From Marinomonas profundimaris (GTDB lineage: Bacteria > Pseudomonadota > Gammaproteobacteria > Pseudomonadales > Marinomonadaceae), in assembly GCF_000508165.1 (NCBI RefSeq), contig NZ_AYOZ01000034.1, positions 62,001 through 126,000 on the forward strand: a DNA stretch of 64,000 nucleotides, given 5' to 3'. This document shows, piece after piece, positions 44,651 through 53,702 of the stretch. Made by a program: the position numbers and the translations under genes. Position 1 is the first letter of the stretch. The number at the start of each line of letters is the position of its first letter. The notes under the pieces are model-generated. The model made no database searches. It was given only the letters and a program-made list of their open reading frames with translations, and was not told the origin of the DNA.

Positions 44651-44857
44651 TAAACTCCCTTATATTGCTTAACAGACAAAATTTTCAGTAATGCCATTTG
44701 CCCAACAAACAAACCAAATACGAGGACCAACAAAGTCATTGGCGCCACACTGGAAATAGAATACGTCATGATCATTTTATTCCATAACCAGTAACCCAAT
44801 AACGTCGTTGGGTACGCTTGGAACAAAACAGAAAAATATGGCTGGCCACTGGAAAAG
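44650..44857 (-). pseudogene. C-terminal remnant of an EamA/DMT family exporter
   Basis: Read on the minus strand this supposedly empty gap encodes QAYPTTLLGYWLWNK followed by SSVAPMTLLVLVFGLF and ends LSVKQYKGV-stop. That is the second EamA domain of an O-acetylserine/cysteine-type exporter (compare the VGYGIWGTLL...VAPLSLLVPVVGL part of E. coli EamA). The first two thirds of the gene and a start codon are missing, and the last helix is cut short. Homology begins a few residues after the palindrome at 44861-44885. About 65 codons remain in frame. Confidence 0.75.
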
Positions 44858-44860
44858 TCG

Positions 44861-44885
44861 GTTGATAAGCACCGTATTTATCAAC
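44861..44885. repeat. 25-bp dispersed palindrome, copy 1
   Basis: GTTGATAA (44861-44868) and TTATCAAC (44878-44885) around GCACCGTAT. It differs at only 3 of 25 positions from the copy at 46824-46848. It sits exactly at the broken end of the EamA remnant. Confidence 0.75.
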
Positions 44886-44950
44886 AGTTGAAGACGTTAT
44901 GTAAGCTGGTAAGGGAAACCGGTATAAACTCGGCTTCCCTACCCTGATCG

Positions 44951-45679
44951 TTATAGGTCAAATTGCGATGGCAATATCACGACGTCGCGGATGGTCACAT
45001 GACGAGGGCGAGTCAACATAAACAATAGGGCTTCAGCCACATCGCTGGCGTCCATCAAGCTGCCCTTATCTTTTGCTTCTTGAAGCTTTTCCGCTGGCCA
45101 GTCAGAGAGTAGCGTCGTAATAACCGGGCCTGGCGACACCGAGGCAACACGAATACCATGGGAACACACTTGACGGCGCACGGTTTGCACAAAGCAATTC
45201 ATCGCCCATTTTGAGGATGCGTAAACAGGCTCCCACGGGGTTGGAAAATGCCCAGCAAGTGAACTGGTGACGAGAATATCGCCGACGCCGCGCGCTATCA
45301 TATGCGGCAAAACATCACGGACGTTCTTCATCACCACGTTGATGTTCAAGTTGAGCATGCGATCGATGGCGTCGTTATCCGCATCGACCAAATCGCCACC
45401 AACATACAATCCAGCATTGGCGTGAAAAATATCGATGACCTCGGTTTTTTCAAGAATACGAGGAATCAAACCACGACACACTTCTGGGTCGAGCAAGTCG
45501 GCCGACAATGTCACCACAGCATCGCCGTGCTTTTCCTGTAAGACCTGCAGCGCCGCCGCATCGCGATCAACAATGACGACCTGTGCGCCTTCCGCTATCA
45601 TTGATTCCACACTCGCAAGGCCAATTCCTGACGCGCCACCGGTTACTACGGCGACTTTCCCTAATAATGCTTTAGACAT
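44951..45679 (-). CDS. SDR family oxidoreductase
   Basis: 242-residue classical short-chain dehydrogenase. The cofactor loop VVTGGASGIGLAS is near residue 12, NAG is in FHANAGLYVGG, and the catalytic Ser and YxxxK are in LVTSSLAGHFPTPWEPVYASSKWAM. PGPVITTLLSDWP follows as in YdfG-like enzymes. Substrate unknown. It lies within the 2-kb segment bounded by the two palindrome copies, with no operon partner. Confidence 0.88.
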   Translation of the reverse strand: MSKALLGKVAVVTGGASGIGLASVESMIAEGAQVVIVDRDAAALQVLQEKHGDAVVTLSADLLDPEVCRGLIPRILEKTEVIDIFHANAGLYVGGDLVDADNDAIDRMLNLNINVVMKNVRDVLPHMIARGVGDILVTSSLAGHFPTPWEPVYASSKWAMNCFVQTVRRQVCSHGIRVASVSPGPVITTLLSDWPAEKLQEAKDKGSLMDASDVAEALLFMLTRPRHVTIRDVVILPSQFDL

Positions 45680-46005
45680 GATTCATCCTATTATTGTTAT
45701 TGACCGATAAAAATTTGATCTAACCACACGCTAACACTCAAACCACTTCCAACTCTGCTACTTTTTTGAGTATAACCAATCCAAAACACGCATTAACTTG
45801 TTCCCTACCGTCACCTTGTCAGACCACCTAAAGTCTATGAATAGGCGCATCAAACAGTAGAAAACGCTGCGAAATCGCCCGTTTTTATCAACATTCAATT
45901 TTTTTGAACATTTAAATCAAAATACTCCGTTACCTTGTTTATAAATTATTAGATATAGTAGCCTCAACTTAAACGGAACCACCCCAAACACTAAGGTAAA
46001 TAAAC
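45680..46005. other. Intergenic region between SDR and doxX
   Basis: A 326-bp divergent gap. I see no gene in it. It contains one half-site TTATCAAC like those of the 25-bp palindromes (near 45889), AT-rich sequence with TATAAAT near 45940 that may be part of the doxX promoter, and AAGG close to the doxX start. Confidence 0.5.
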
Positions 46006-46446
46006 ATGAAAGCATTGATTCAAAAAATCACAAACACAACATCCGGCATCGCTAGTACGATTCTGCGTATTCCAGTCGGTCTTATATTAATGGCACATGG
46101 CGCGCAAAAATTGTTCGGTGCCTTTGGCGGCTACGGTTTAGAAGGCACAGGTCAGTGGATGGCGTCTATCGGCCTAGAACCTGGCTATTTGATGGCACTA
46201 TTGGCTGGCAGCGCAGAATTCTTTGGCGGTCTGGCGCTGGTTATCGGTTTGCTGGTTCGTCCAGCGTCTGCCGTAATTGCTTTCACTATGCTGATGGCAA
46301 TCGTGACGGTTCACCTTGCTAACGGTTTGTTCATGGCAAGCAACGGCTACGAATACGCATTAACATTATTGGTTGTAACGGTTTCTTTGGTATTCAGCGG
46401 CGCTGGTTCTTTCTCTATCGACAAAGCAATTGCTAACAAAAACTAA
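46006..46446 (+). CDS. DoxX family membrane protein
   Basis: 146 residues with four membrane helices: ILRIPVGLILMAHGAQKLFGAFGGYGLEGT is the family's first helix and signature, then FFGGLALVIGLLVRP, AVIAFTMLMAIVTVH and LTLLVVTVSLVFSGAG. Members are linked to thiosulfate:quinone reductase-like or oxidative-stress roles; the role here is not known. Single gene with its own terminator. Confidence 0.88.
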   Translation: MKALIQKITNTTSGIASTILRIPVGLILMAHGAQKLFGAFGGYGLEGTGQWMASIGLEPGYLMALLAGSAEFFGGLALVIGLLVRPASAVIAFTMLMAIVTVHLANGLFMASNGYEYALTLLVVTVSLVFSGAGSFSIDKAIANKN

Positions 46447-46468
46447 ATTGTATTAAGCATTCAAATCA

Positions 46469-46500
46469 AAACCTCGATACCACGGTATCGAGGTTTTTTT
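46469..46500 (+). terminator. Terminator of doxX
   Basis: AAACCTCGATAC and GTATCGAGGTTT form an 11-12 bp stem with a CACG loop and then a run of seven T to 46500. The convergent DUF6868 gene begins its stop at 46507. Confidence 0.92.
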
Positions 46501-46506
46501 ATGCCG

Positions 46507-46749
46507 TTAACCTATGATTTTTAATGCCAGATAAGGCGTTAGGTTCAACACAATAATCGCAATTTTGTATTGCGCCAAATATTGAAAATACGCTTTTCCC
46601 AAATCTTTTTGTTCAATATCAAACAGTGCTGAATGTATGCGAACTACCCACTTTCTCATGGTGATCAGCAAACAAGTGGATATCAAAAGAAAAGCCATGT
46701 TAATAACCAATGACCAGCCTAAAAATGTTGTTAATTCTTCTATCGTCAT
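46507..46749 (-). CDS. DUF6868 family small membrane protein
   Basis: 80 residues, MTIEELTTFLGWSLVINMAFLL at the start and IAIIVLNLTPYLALKI at the end: two membrane helices with a charged middle (RKWVVRIHSALFDIEQKDLGKAYFQYL). It matches my memory of DUF6868. No function is known. Confidence 0.7.
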   Translation of the reverse strand: MTIEELTTFLGWSLVINMAFLLISTCLLITMRKWVVRIHSALFDIEQKDLGKAYFQYLAQYKIAIIVLNLTPYLALKIIG

Positions 46750-46823
46750 TCTTATTCTGCCTATTTTTTATTAGATTATAGATAATATCTTCTCGTTTTG
46801 TGACAAAAAAGCAGGAAAGCACT

Positions 46824-46848
46824 GTTGATAAGTACAGTAGTTATCAAC
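46824..46848. repeat. 25-bp dispersed palindrome, copy 2
   Basis: GTTGATAA (46824-46831) and TTATCAAC (46841-46848) around GTACAGTAG. Inside, GTAC and GTA make it a nearly complete palindrome with 12-bp half sites (GTTGATAAGTAC). It lies between the DUF6868 gene and the GMC oxidoreductase. The rest of that 260-bp gap shows only a weak AAAACGC/GCGTTTT hairpin. Confidence 0.75.
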
Positions 46849-47010
46849 AATTCTGGCATCAAAAAATTTCTATTATCCAAACAAGTTGCCCGCATTAGAG
46901 GAAAACGCCAATAACATTGAGCGTTTTTGATATTGTTCAAAAAGACGCCATCGCGCCATGATGTTCATTCACTTAACACTGCCAACTATAAAAACAAAAA
47001 AGGCCATACC

Positions 47011-48603
47011 ATGTCTGACTACGTCATTATTGGTGGTGGCGCCGCAGGTTGTTTACTTGTCGAGCGCTTATCCCGTAACGCCAATCACACCGTCACCTTG
47101 CTCGAAGCGGGTCCACCAGATACAAACCCGTTAATAGACATTCCAGCGGGCATCATTGGGCTAATGCGCAGCACAACATTAAATTGGGCGCTGCGAACAG
47201 AGCCGCAAGCTGAGTTAAATCATCGACGCTTATTTTGGCCAAGAGGAAAAACTCTCGGCGGCAGTACCTCAATCAACGCCATGTGCTACACCCGTGGGCA
47301 AGCCGACGACTTCGACCACTGGAAAGCCTTGGGCAATATCGATTGGGGCTATCATTCGCTTCTACCGCACTTCAAAGCGGTAGAACGCTTCTATCGAGGT
47401 GAGAATCAATGGCATGGCGCAAAGGGCGAACTGTCGGTTGAGCCATTGCGCTACCTGAATCCGCTTTCAAAGGCGTTTATTAACGCTGGACAAGAAGCTG
47501 GCATTTCCTTCAATGAAGATTTTAATGGCGAGCACCAACTCGGTATTGGCCCGTATCATGTCATGCAGAAAAACGGCGCACGTTGCAGCGCCGCTCGAGC
47601 ATTTTTAGACGACGCAAAAAACCGTCCAAATGTAACGGTTATCACCCGCGCACACGTTGAGCGAATTGAAATTCAGAACAAACGCGCTGAAGGCGTTCTC
47701 TATAAGGCAAACAGCAAGTTGTGTTTTATTAAAGCCACAAAAGAAGTCTTATTATGCGCTGGTGCATTGCACAGTCCGCAACTGCTTATGCTGTCTGGCA
47801 TTGGACCAAAAGCAGCACTGGAACCACACAATATCGAAGTGAAACATGCTCTTGCTGGCGTTGGGCAGAACCTTCAAGACCATTTAGACATCAGCCTAAT
47901 TCACCTAGACAAAACCCGCAGCAGCATTTCGTTTCATCCCAGCTTTATATTCAAAGGCATAAAGAGCCTTTGGCAATACAGAAGACGTCAAGGTTTACTC
48001 ACATCGAACATGGCCGAAGCTGGCGGCTTTATCGCCACACAAGCCAACGACAATCGCCCAGATGTACAGCTGCATTTTGTTCCTGCTGTGGAAGTCGACC
48101 ATGGTTTAAATTTATGGCCTGCCATCAAACATTATGGCTTTACGTTACGTGCTTGTTTACTCAGACCCAAAAGCCGTGGTGTCGTCCGTTTGCATTCCAA
48201 CCAAGCAAGCGATGCGCCCAAAATTGACGCCGAATATTTGAACAACGCGGACGACTTAGAAGGCATGATACGAGCGTTTGACGCCGCGCGATCCATACTC
48301 AAACAGCCTTCTTTGGCAGTGTACAGTCAGAAAGAATGGCAACCGGGGGAAGATTGCAAAACACGAGAACAGAAAATCGACTACATCCGCGCTCATGCTG
48401 AAAGCATTTATCACCCTGTTGGTACTTGTAAAATGGGCAATGACGCACTCGCCGTTGTCGACCAAACATTGAAAGTGCACGGCATCGACAAACTCAGAGT
48501 CATCGATGCCTCTGTCATGCCAACGCTTATCAGCGGTAACACTACCGCCGCCACGTTAGCCATCGCCAGTAAAATCGCGGAAAATATGTTAGCGGAGCAA
48601 TGA
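47011..48603 (+). CDS. GMC family FAD-dependent oxidoreductase (choline/alcohol dehydrogenase-like)
   Basis: 530 residues. The FAD-binding start YVIIGGGAAGCLLVERLS is followed by the GMC signatures RGKTLGGSTSINAMCYTRGQ (near 80) and GALHSPQLLMLSGIGP (near 250). Active-site histidines are in SIYHPVGTCKMG near 470 and in the C-terminal VIDASVMPTLISGNT. Oxidises an alcohol, substrate unknown; it is a choline dehydrogenase relative but has no betaine genes nearby. The ATG at 47011 follows AAGG; the longer frame from 46927 is rejected. Confidence 0.9.
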   Translation: MSDYVIIGGGAAGCLLVERLSRNANHTVTLLEAGPPDTNPLIDIPAGIIGLMRSTTLNWALRTEPQAELNHRRLFWPRGKTLGGSTSINAMCYTRGQADDFDHWKALGNIDWGYHSLLPHFKAVERFYRGENQWHGAKGELSVEPLRYLNPLSKAFINAGQEAGISFNEDFNGEHQLGIGPYHVMQKNGARCSAARAFLDDAKNRPNVTVITRAHVERIEIQNKRAEGVLYKANSKLCFIKATKEVLLCAGALHSPQLLMLSGIGPKAALEPHNIEVKHALAGVGQNLQDHLDISLIHLDKTRSSISFHPSFIFKGIKSLWQYRRRQGLLTSNMAEAGGFIATQANDNRPDVQLHFVPAVEVDHGLNLWPAIKHYGFTLRACLLRPKSRGVVRLHSNQASDAPKIDAEYLNNADDLEGMIRAFDAARSILKQPSLAVYSQKEWQPGEDCKTREQKIDYIRAHAESIYHPVGTCKMGNDALAVVDQTLKVHGIDKLRVIDASVMPTLISGNTTAATLAIASKIAENMLAEQ

Positions 48604-48624
48604 CCTATTTTGAGCAAAAAAAAA

Positions 48625-48654
48625 CCTTCGACAGAAAACGGTCGAAGGCTTTTT
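48625..48654. terminator. Bidirectional terminator between GMC gene and efp
   Basis: CCTTCGAC (48625-48632) and GTCGAAGG (48641-48648) with an 8-base loop. CTTTTT follows on the plus strand and a run of eight or more T on the minus strand, so it serves both convergent genes. Confidence 0.88.
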
Positions 48655-48682
48655 AGGATTCGTTTACTAGACCAGGGAAGTA

Positions 48683-49258
48683 TTATTTGCCTGTGGCGCG
48701 GGAAACGTATTCGCCGCTACGTGTATCAATACGTAGGACTTCACCAATGTTGATAAACAATGGAACACGAACCATAGCGCCCGTCACCAAATAAGCGGGT
48801 TTAGAGCCGCCGTTGGCGGTGTCGCCTTTCACGCCTGGGTCGGTGTCTTTTACTTCAAGTTCGATGAAGTTAGGCGGCGTTACAGCAAGAGGCGCGCCGT
48901 TGTATAACGTCACAAGGTATTTCTCTTGCTCTTTAAGCCAGTTCTTCGTGTCGGCAATCGCATTTTCATCAGCAGCGTGCTGCTCGAACGTGCCATCTAC
49001 GGCCATGAAATGCCAGAATTCACCGTCGGTGTACAAGTACTCCATGTCGGTATCCATGACGTCTGCGCCTTCTAGGGAATCGCCCGATTTAAAGGTACGC
49101 TCCCAAACTCGACCGCTTTTTAGGTTACGCAATTTCAGACGATTAAAGGCTTGGCCTTTACCCGGTCTTACGTGTTCGTTCTCCAAGACAGAACATGGAT
49201 CACCATCAACCATTACTTTCGCGCCACTACGCATATCGCTGGTAGAAATATTAGCCAT
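48683..49258 (-). CDS. efp: Elongation factor P
   Basis: Rescues ribosomes stalled at polyproline. 191 residues, three OB-like domains. The modification loop [10 protein letters not shown] places the lysylated residue at K34, matching the EpmA/EpmB pathway whose two genes are both in this window. Divergent from epmB, 130 bp apart, a common arrangement. Confidence 0.96.
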   Translation of the reverse strand: MANISTSDMRSGAKVMVDGDPCSVLENEHVRPGKGQAFNRLKLRNLKSGRVWERTFKSGDSLEGADVMDTDMEYLYTDGEFWHFMAVDGTFEQHAADENAIADTKNWLKEQEKYLVTLYNGAPLAVTPPNFIELEVKDTDPGVKGDTANGGSKPAYLVTGAMVRVPLFINIGEVLRIDTRSGEYVSRATGK

Positions 49259-49388
49259 ACATCCTCACAGTATATTTTTAGAGAAAAGGCTCCGACTGGC
49301 GTATCATGTCAGTCTTAAGATCATTTATTAGATCTTTAAAAGCCATCGGCCTCATTGGCCAAAATAAGTTGGCGCAATCATAACCCAA

Positions 49389-50432
49389 ATGAACACAATT
49401 TTGCAGATATTTGACGTGATCCCGATTCAAACAAAGAACAATCTAAGCTGGTCGCAACACCTGTCACAGGCGATCACCTCTCTTCCCGAGCTCGTCAAAC
49501 TCCTTGGCCTGCCAGAAAGCCTCGCGCATCAAGGTCGTGAAGCACATCAAAGCTTTAAGTTACTCGTGCCTCGTCCCTATTTGTCTCGTATAGAATATGG
49601 CAACCAAAACGACCCGCTGCTCTTGCAGATTTTGCCCAGCGCCGCCGAAATGCAAAACGTCTTTGGTTATACTAAAGATCCGCTAGAAGAAGCCGAGCAT
49701 AATCCGCAAAAAGCCATCGTGCACAAGTACAAGCGCCGTTTATTGGTCATTACCACCGGCACTTGTGCGGTGAATTGTCGTTATTGTTTTCGTCGTCACT
49801 TTCCTTATGGCGACAACCAACTCGCGCAAGCCGAATGGCAATCTGTCATTGACTATTTAAAAGGTCATCCAGACGTAAACGAAGTGATTCTCAGCGGCGG
49901 CGATCCCTTAATGATGAAGGACACTCTGCTCGCGGACAAAGTTCGTCAAATCGAAGCCTTGCCACAAATAAAACGCCTGCGCATTCATTCACGATTGCCG
50001 GTAGTGATTCCCGCTCGAGTGAGCGATGACATGCTGGACTGGATAAGTAAAAGTCGTCTCGACATTATTATGGTGTGGCACATTAATCACGCCAATGAAA
50101 TGGACGAGGAACTGGCCAGCGCCGCGTTCAAGCTGAAACAAGCGGGGGTTACCTTGCTAAACCAAGGAGTGTTGTTGAAAGGAATAAACGATACGGTCGA
50201 GGCGCAAGTCAACTTGAGTGAAGCTGTATTTGATGCCGGTATTTTGCCTTACTACATGTTCACGCTGGACCCTGTTGAAGGTGCGGCACATTTTGATATC
50301 AATATTGAAGAGGCCCAGCGATTAATGGGCAAAGTCGCCGCTGAATTACCCGGCTATTTGGTGCCAAAACTCGCCAAAGAAATACCTGGTAAAACCGCCA
50401 AAAGTGTCTTTGCCCCGCTTCTTGACGATTAA
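49389..50432 (+). CDS. epmB: EF-P beta-lysylation protein (lysine 2,3-aminomutase-like)
   Basis: Radical SAM and PLP enzyme that turns (S)-lysine into (R)-beta-lysine for EF-P. 347 residues. The [4Fe-4S] motif CAVNCRYC has cysteines at about 126, 130 and 133; VILSGGDPLMM follows, and the PLP lysine lies in the C-terminal region (LVPKLAKEIPGK). Shorter than free-lysine 2,3-aminomutases, as normal for EpmB. Confidence 0.94.
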   Translation: MNTILQIFDVIPIQTKNNLSWSQHLSQAITSLPELVKLLGLPESLAHQGREAHQSFKLLVPRPYLSRIEYGNQNDPLLLQILPSAAEMQNVFGYTKDPLEEAEHNPQKAIVHKYKRRLLVITTGTCAVNCRYCFRRHFPYGDNQLAQAEWQSVIDYLKGHPDVNEVILSGGDPLMMKDTLLADKVRQIEALPQIKRLRIHSRLPVVIPARVSDDMLDWISKSRLDIIMVWHINHANEMDEELASAAFKLKQAGVTLLNQGVLLKGINDTVEAQVNLSEAVFDAGILPYYMFTLDPVEGAAHFDINIEEAQRLMGKVAAELPGYLVPKLAKEIPGKTAKSVFAPLLDD

Positions 50433-50467
50433 CTTTTTACTGTTACTTACTCGTTACCCATTGTCCT

Positions 50468-51877
50468 TTATCGTAAAAGCGCAATACGACCGACTTTGAC
50501 TTGCTGACGTCGCACTCCAATGGTCGGCGCGAGCTGGTATAAGTCACCATTGCGCCCCACCAGCTGACAAGGCACATGGTTTTTCTTTGCCACGTCGGCG
50601 TTGGCGTCTAGATGCTTCGGTTCGCCATGAACCGGAATCGCAATTTCTGGTTGCGTCCATTGATACAAATCCCCCAATTCGCCTCGACAAGGGTGACCGC
50701 TCACATGAATGGTATTATCCGTTTCATGAGCTTGTAAGGTACGGATTTTTCGACTTTTGAATTGCGCCGCCAATCGGTCTATGGCGTTTTCATTACCCGG
50801 AATTCTCATGGCGCTAAAGATTACTAAATCGTCGGCTTCAAGGCTCAAATCAAAACAAGTGTCTGCCGCCAATCGGTTTAACGTCGCTCTCGGTTCGCCT
50901 TGGCTACCGGTCACAACCGCCAGCACTTCTTCGCGCGGTAAATAACCAAGATGCGCTGCGTCGATAATGGGTAAATCGTCCGGCCAATGACCCGTTGCTC
51001 TGGCAGCACTGACCATGTTTGTTAAGGATCGTCCAATCAAGGCGAGGTAGCGTCCGGTTTCTTTTGCGACTCGGCCCAGCCCGACCAAGCGCGCAACATT
51101 GCTGCTGAAACACCCAACGACGACGCGATTTTTTTCGTCCTCTATGGTTTTCAGTAGCCCTCGATAACAGTCCGTTTCGGAATCAGAATAACCGCTTTTT
51201 AAGGCGTTGGTGGAATCACACACCATGGCCAACATGTTTTCCTTGGCCAATTTTTGAAACGTAGTTGGCGAAAAGCCGTCCCCCAGAATCGGCTTGTTAT
51301 CAATTTTCCAATCGCCCGTGTGAAAAATTCGCCCTACTGGCGTATCGATGGTCATCGCAAACGGTTCTGGCACAGAGTGTGTTAAAGCCAGCCATTTCAC
51401 GTTAAACACGCCAATTTTCTTGATTTCGTTTTCTTCTACTTCGATGATCGGCACTTGATCGGTTAAGCCCACTTGAACCAACTTACGACGCAGCACTTCA
51501 GCGGTAAAGGCGGTGGTGTAAACCGGACATTTAAAACGTCGCCATAAAAAAGGCAGCGCGCCAACATGGTCTTCATGAGCATGGGTAATAACGATGCCCG
51601 CTAAACGCTCTTTTTGTTCGGTAATAAAGGTGGGATCGGCGCAGACTATTTCTGATGTGTGAAGGTCGTTTGGCGTTAGTGGCTCATTAAATGACACCCC
51701 ACAATCGACCATCAGCCATTGCCCATCGTGACCGTACAGGTTCATATTCATGCCGATTTCGCCAGTACCGCCGAGCGGTAAAAACCATAAATCTTGTTGT
51801 GTTGGGATCAAAGACGAAATAACGCACTCCTTGTGGGTAAAAACAAAAACATCAGTGAATAACGTCATGGTACGCAT
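50468..51877 (-). CDS. RNase J-like metallo-beta-lactamase/beta-CASP ribonuclease
   Basis: 469 residues. The MBL motif HAHEDHVGALP is at about 99-109, further ligands are in LTHSVPEPFA and FHTGDWKID, and the beta-CASP region has VVTGSQGEPRATLNRLA and IHVSGHPCRGEL with EIAIPVHGEPKHL. It is shorter than Bacillus RNase J (about 555), lacking most of the C-terminal domain. Probably an RNA nuclease, but unproven. The start is uncertain: the first 18 residues are poorly conserved, and an AAGGAG lies within the frame near residue 16. Confidence 0.82.
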   Translation of the reverse strand: MRTMTLFTDVFVFTHKECVISSLIPTQQDLWFLPLGGTGEIGMNMNLYGHDGQWLMVDCGVSFNEPLTPNDLHTSEIVCADPTFITEQKERLAGIVITHAHEDHVGALPFLWRRFKCPVYTTAFTAEVLRRKLVQVGLTDQVPIIEVEENEIKKIGVFNVKWLALTHSVPEPFAMTIDTPVGRIFHTGDWKIDNKPILGDGFSPTTFQKLAKENMLAMVCDSTNALKSGYSDSETDCYRGLLKTIEDEKNRVVVGCFSSNVARLVGLGRVAKETGRYLALIGRSLTNMVSAARATGHWPDDLPIIDAAHLGYLPREEVLAVVTGSQGEPRATLNRLAADTCFDLSLEADDLVIFSAMRIPGNENAIDRLAAQFKSRKIRTLQAHETDNTIHVSGHPCRGELGDLYQWTQPEIAIPVHGEPKHLDANADVAKKNHVPCQLVGRNGDLYQLAPTIGVRRQQVKVGRIALLR

Positions 51878-52083
51878 TTTTCAGTAAGATCTCAGCCTGT
51901 GCTCTCAGATTAACGAAAAGTAATTACCCACAAAAAAGCCTCATTTTAAAAAACTGCATTCGATTGTCCTTTATTAGATAATGTTATAACCCCGTTGTGC
52001 CTTTACGACACTAACGTCACTTCATTACGCTTGCATGTTTTATTCCAACACCGAAACACGCTCGAAAAAGTAGGATTATAAAC

Positions 52084-53007
52084 TTGAACCTCAACATCAC
52101 GACCAAACTCGCCAAAGCCTTGACCGCTTTAATTTTACTCTCTTGTTTAGCGATTTTTGCGCTGTACTTGATACAAAAATTTGGCGGCCAATACGCAGAA
52201 CAAAAAATTCAAGAACAATTAGAGCGCTCTGGATTAAGCTCTTTTGTTCAGTATGAAAGCATTCATTTTGACCCTTTCACATTAACGCCGTCGCTTGAAA
52301 ACGTTCGTTTTGGTTCAGACAACGCCCCTTGGTTACGATTCGCCCGTATTTCACTCAATCAATATCCGATCAAATACCCTGATTTAGACGTGGATTTCTG
52401 GATTCAAGAAAGCACGGCAGACAGCCTGTCTCGCGATACACGCCAACTCATGCGAGCCGCAGGCATTACAACCTTGTTAGGAAAAGGCTCGTTGCGTTCA
52501 ACGATTGAAGGTGAACACGTCGCTTCTGAATTTCAGTTGGATATTAAAGACGTCGGTAAAATGTCACTGTCGTCTAATATCAATATCTTGAATCAAACCG
52601 TTAACATGCCAGAACTGCGCTCAGACATCATTGCGTCGTTTGCGCTGGGGCAGCCTGAAGCCATGCTCATTATGTATGGTGAGGCCATTGAGCTTCGCTC
52701 TTTAACCGTGGGATATCAGGAGTCAGGCTTAATAAATCGTTTGCTTCCTCCGTCTACCATGGCGCAAGAATCCAAACAGACACAATTGGATAATGTGGCG
52801 CTTGCTAGCCACGCGTTAGGGCTCGCAATGGCGGATTCGCAGGAAGCCAAACAGATTGCGAATTCTGTCTTGGGCTTTTTATTGAAGCCAGAAAAGTTAA
52901 CCCTGTCTATGTCGCCAACTTCGCCGATCAGCTTGAAGACGCTGGCTTTATTGGCGCACGAAGGCACCTTATACAAAGACAGTAAGATGACAATAACGAA
53001 CCAGTAA
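52084..53007 (+). CDS. AsmA/DUF748-like single-pass envelope protein of unknown function
   Basis: 307 residues. One N-terminal membrane helix (LAKALTALILLSCLAIFALYLIQKF) and then a periplasmic beta-rich part (SFVQYESIHFDPFTLTPSLENVRFG; MSLSSNINILNQTVNM), whose pattern resembles AsmA-like or DUF748 envelope proteins involved in lipid transport. I cannot place it in a precise family. It starts with TTG, supported by AGGA 8 bases before and no better ATG. Single gene. Confidence 0.65.
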   Translation: MNLNITTKLAKALTALILLSCLAIFALYLIQKFGGQYAEQKIQEQLERSGLSSFVQYESIHFDPFTLTPSLENVRFGSDNAPWLRFARISLNQYPIKYPDLDVDFWIQESTADSLSRDTRQLMRAAGITTLLGKGSLRSTIEGEHVASEFQLDIKDVGKMSLSSNINILNQTVNMPELRSDIIASFALGQPEAMLIMYGEAIELRSLTVGYQESGLINRLLPPSTMAQESKQTQLDNVALASHALGLAMADSQEAKQIANSVLGFLLKPEKLTLSMSPTSPISLKTLALLAHEGTLYKDSKMTITNQ

Positions 53008-53144
53008 TTAATTAATGGAGACCATTGCGCTCATTTTTGACTCGGGCGTAATGTGGCTAAAAGAGGTTAAACATTTCTTTGTAAGACGGGTTCGATAGGA
53101 ATGCTGTTAACCTGTTCTTTTCTCACACTAACGCTAGGAAAAAC

Positions 53145-53621
53145 ATGAGCAATGTAACGATTTTAGTGGATGTTCAGAACGTCTATTACACCACACGACA
53201 CACGTTTGGGCGCTCTTTCGACTATAACGCATTCTGGAAAGAAGTTACTCAAGATCGGAATGTCGTCAAAGCTATCGCTTACGCCATAGACAGAGGGGAT
53301 GAGAAGCAGCGTCAATTCCAAAATATCTTGCGGGCGATCGGCTTTGAAGTGAAATTAAAACCCTTCATTCAACGGTCAGATGGGTCGGCAAAAGGTGACT
53401 GGGATGTGGGTATTGCCATCGATGGAATTGAGTTTGGTAAAGACAGTGACGAACTTATCTTGGTTTCTGGTGATGGGGATTTTGATTTACTGGCGAAAAC
53501 GCTCAGAGAAAAATATCACACCAAGGTCGAGGTTTATGGTGTAGAAGCCCTAACTGCGCAGTCTTTGATCAATTCAGCCACCAAATTTACCGCCATTAGT
53601 AACAAATTGTTACTCAAATAA
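53145..53621 (+). CDS. NYN domain (LabA-like PIN) ribonuclease
   Basis: 158 residues, a complete NYN domain: TILVDVQNVYYTTR carries the first acidic residue, AKGDWDVGIAIDGIEF the second pair, and LVSGDGDFDLLAKTLRE the last. Such PIN-fold proteins cut RNA; a regulatory role is likely but unknown here. Single gene, no antitoxin neighbour. Confidence 0.88.
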   Translation: MSNVTILVDVQNVYYTTRHTFGRSFDYNAFWKEVTQDRNVVKAIAYAIDRGDEKQRQFQNILRAIGFEVKLKPFIQRSDGSAKGDWDVGIAIDGIEFGKDSDELILVSGDGDFDLLAKTLREKYHTKVEVYGVEALTAQSLINSATKFTAISNKLLLK

Positions 53622-53702
53622 ATATTTCCCAACTATATTTTTAAGAGAGAATATGACGCCTGAAAAAACTAACTGATTATTTTATAAGCAGAAAGCAGAT
53701 TA

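Noticed and set aside
45889..45896. Third copy of the 25-bp palindrome
   Set aside because: Only one TTATCAAC half-site is present; the other arm is missing.
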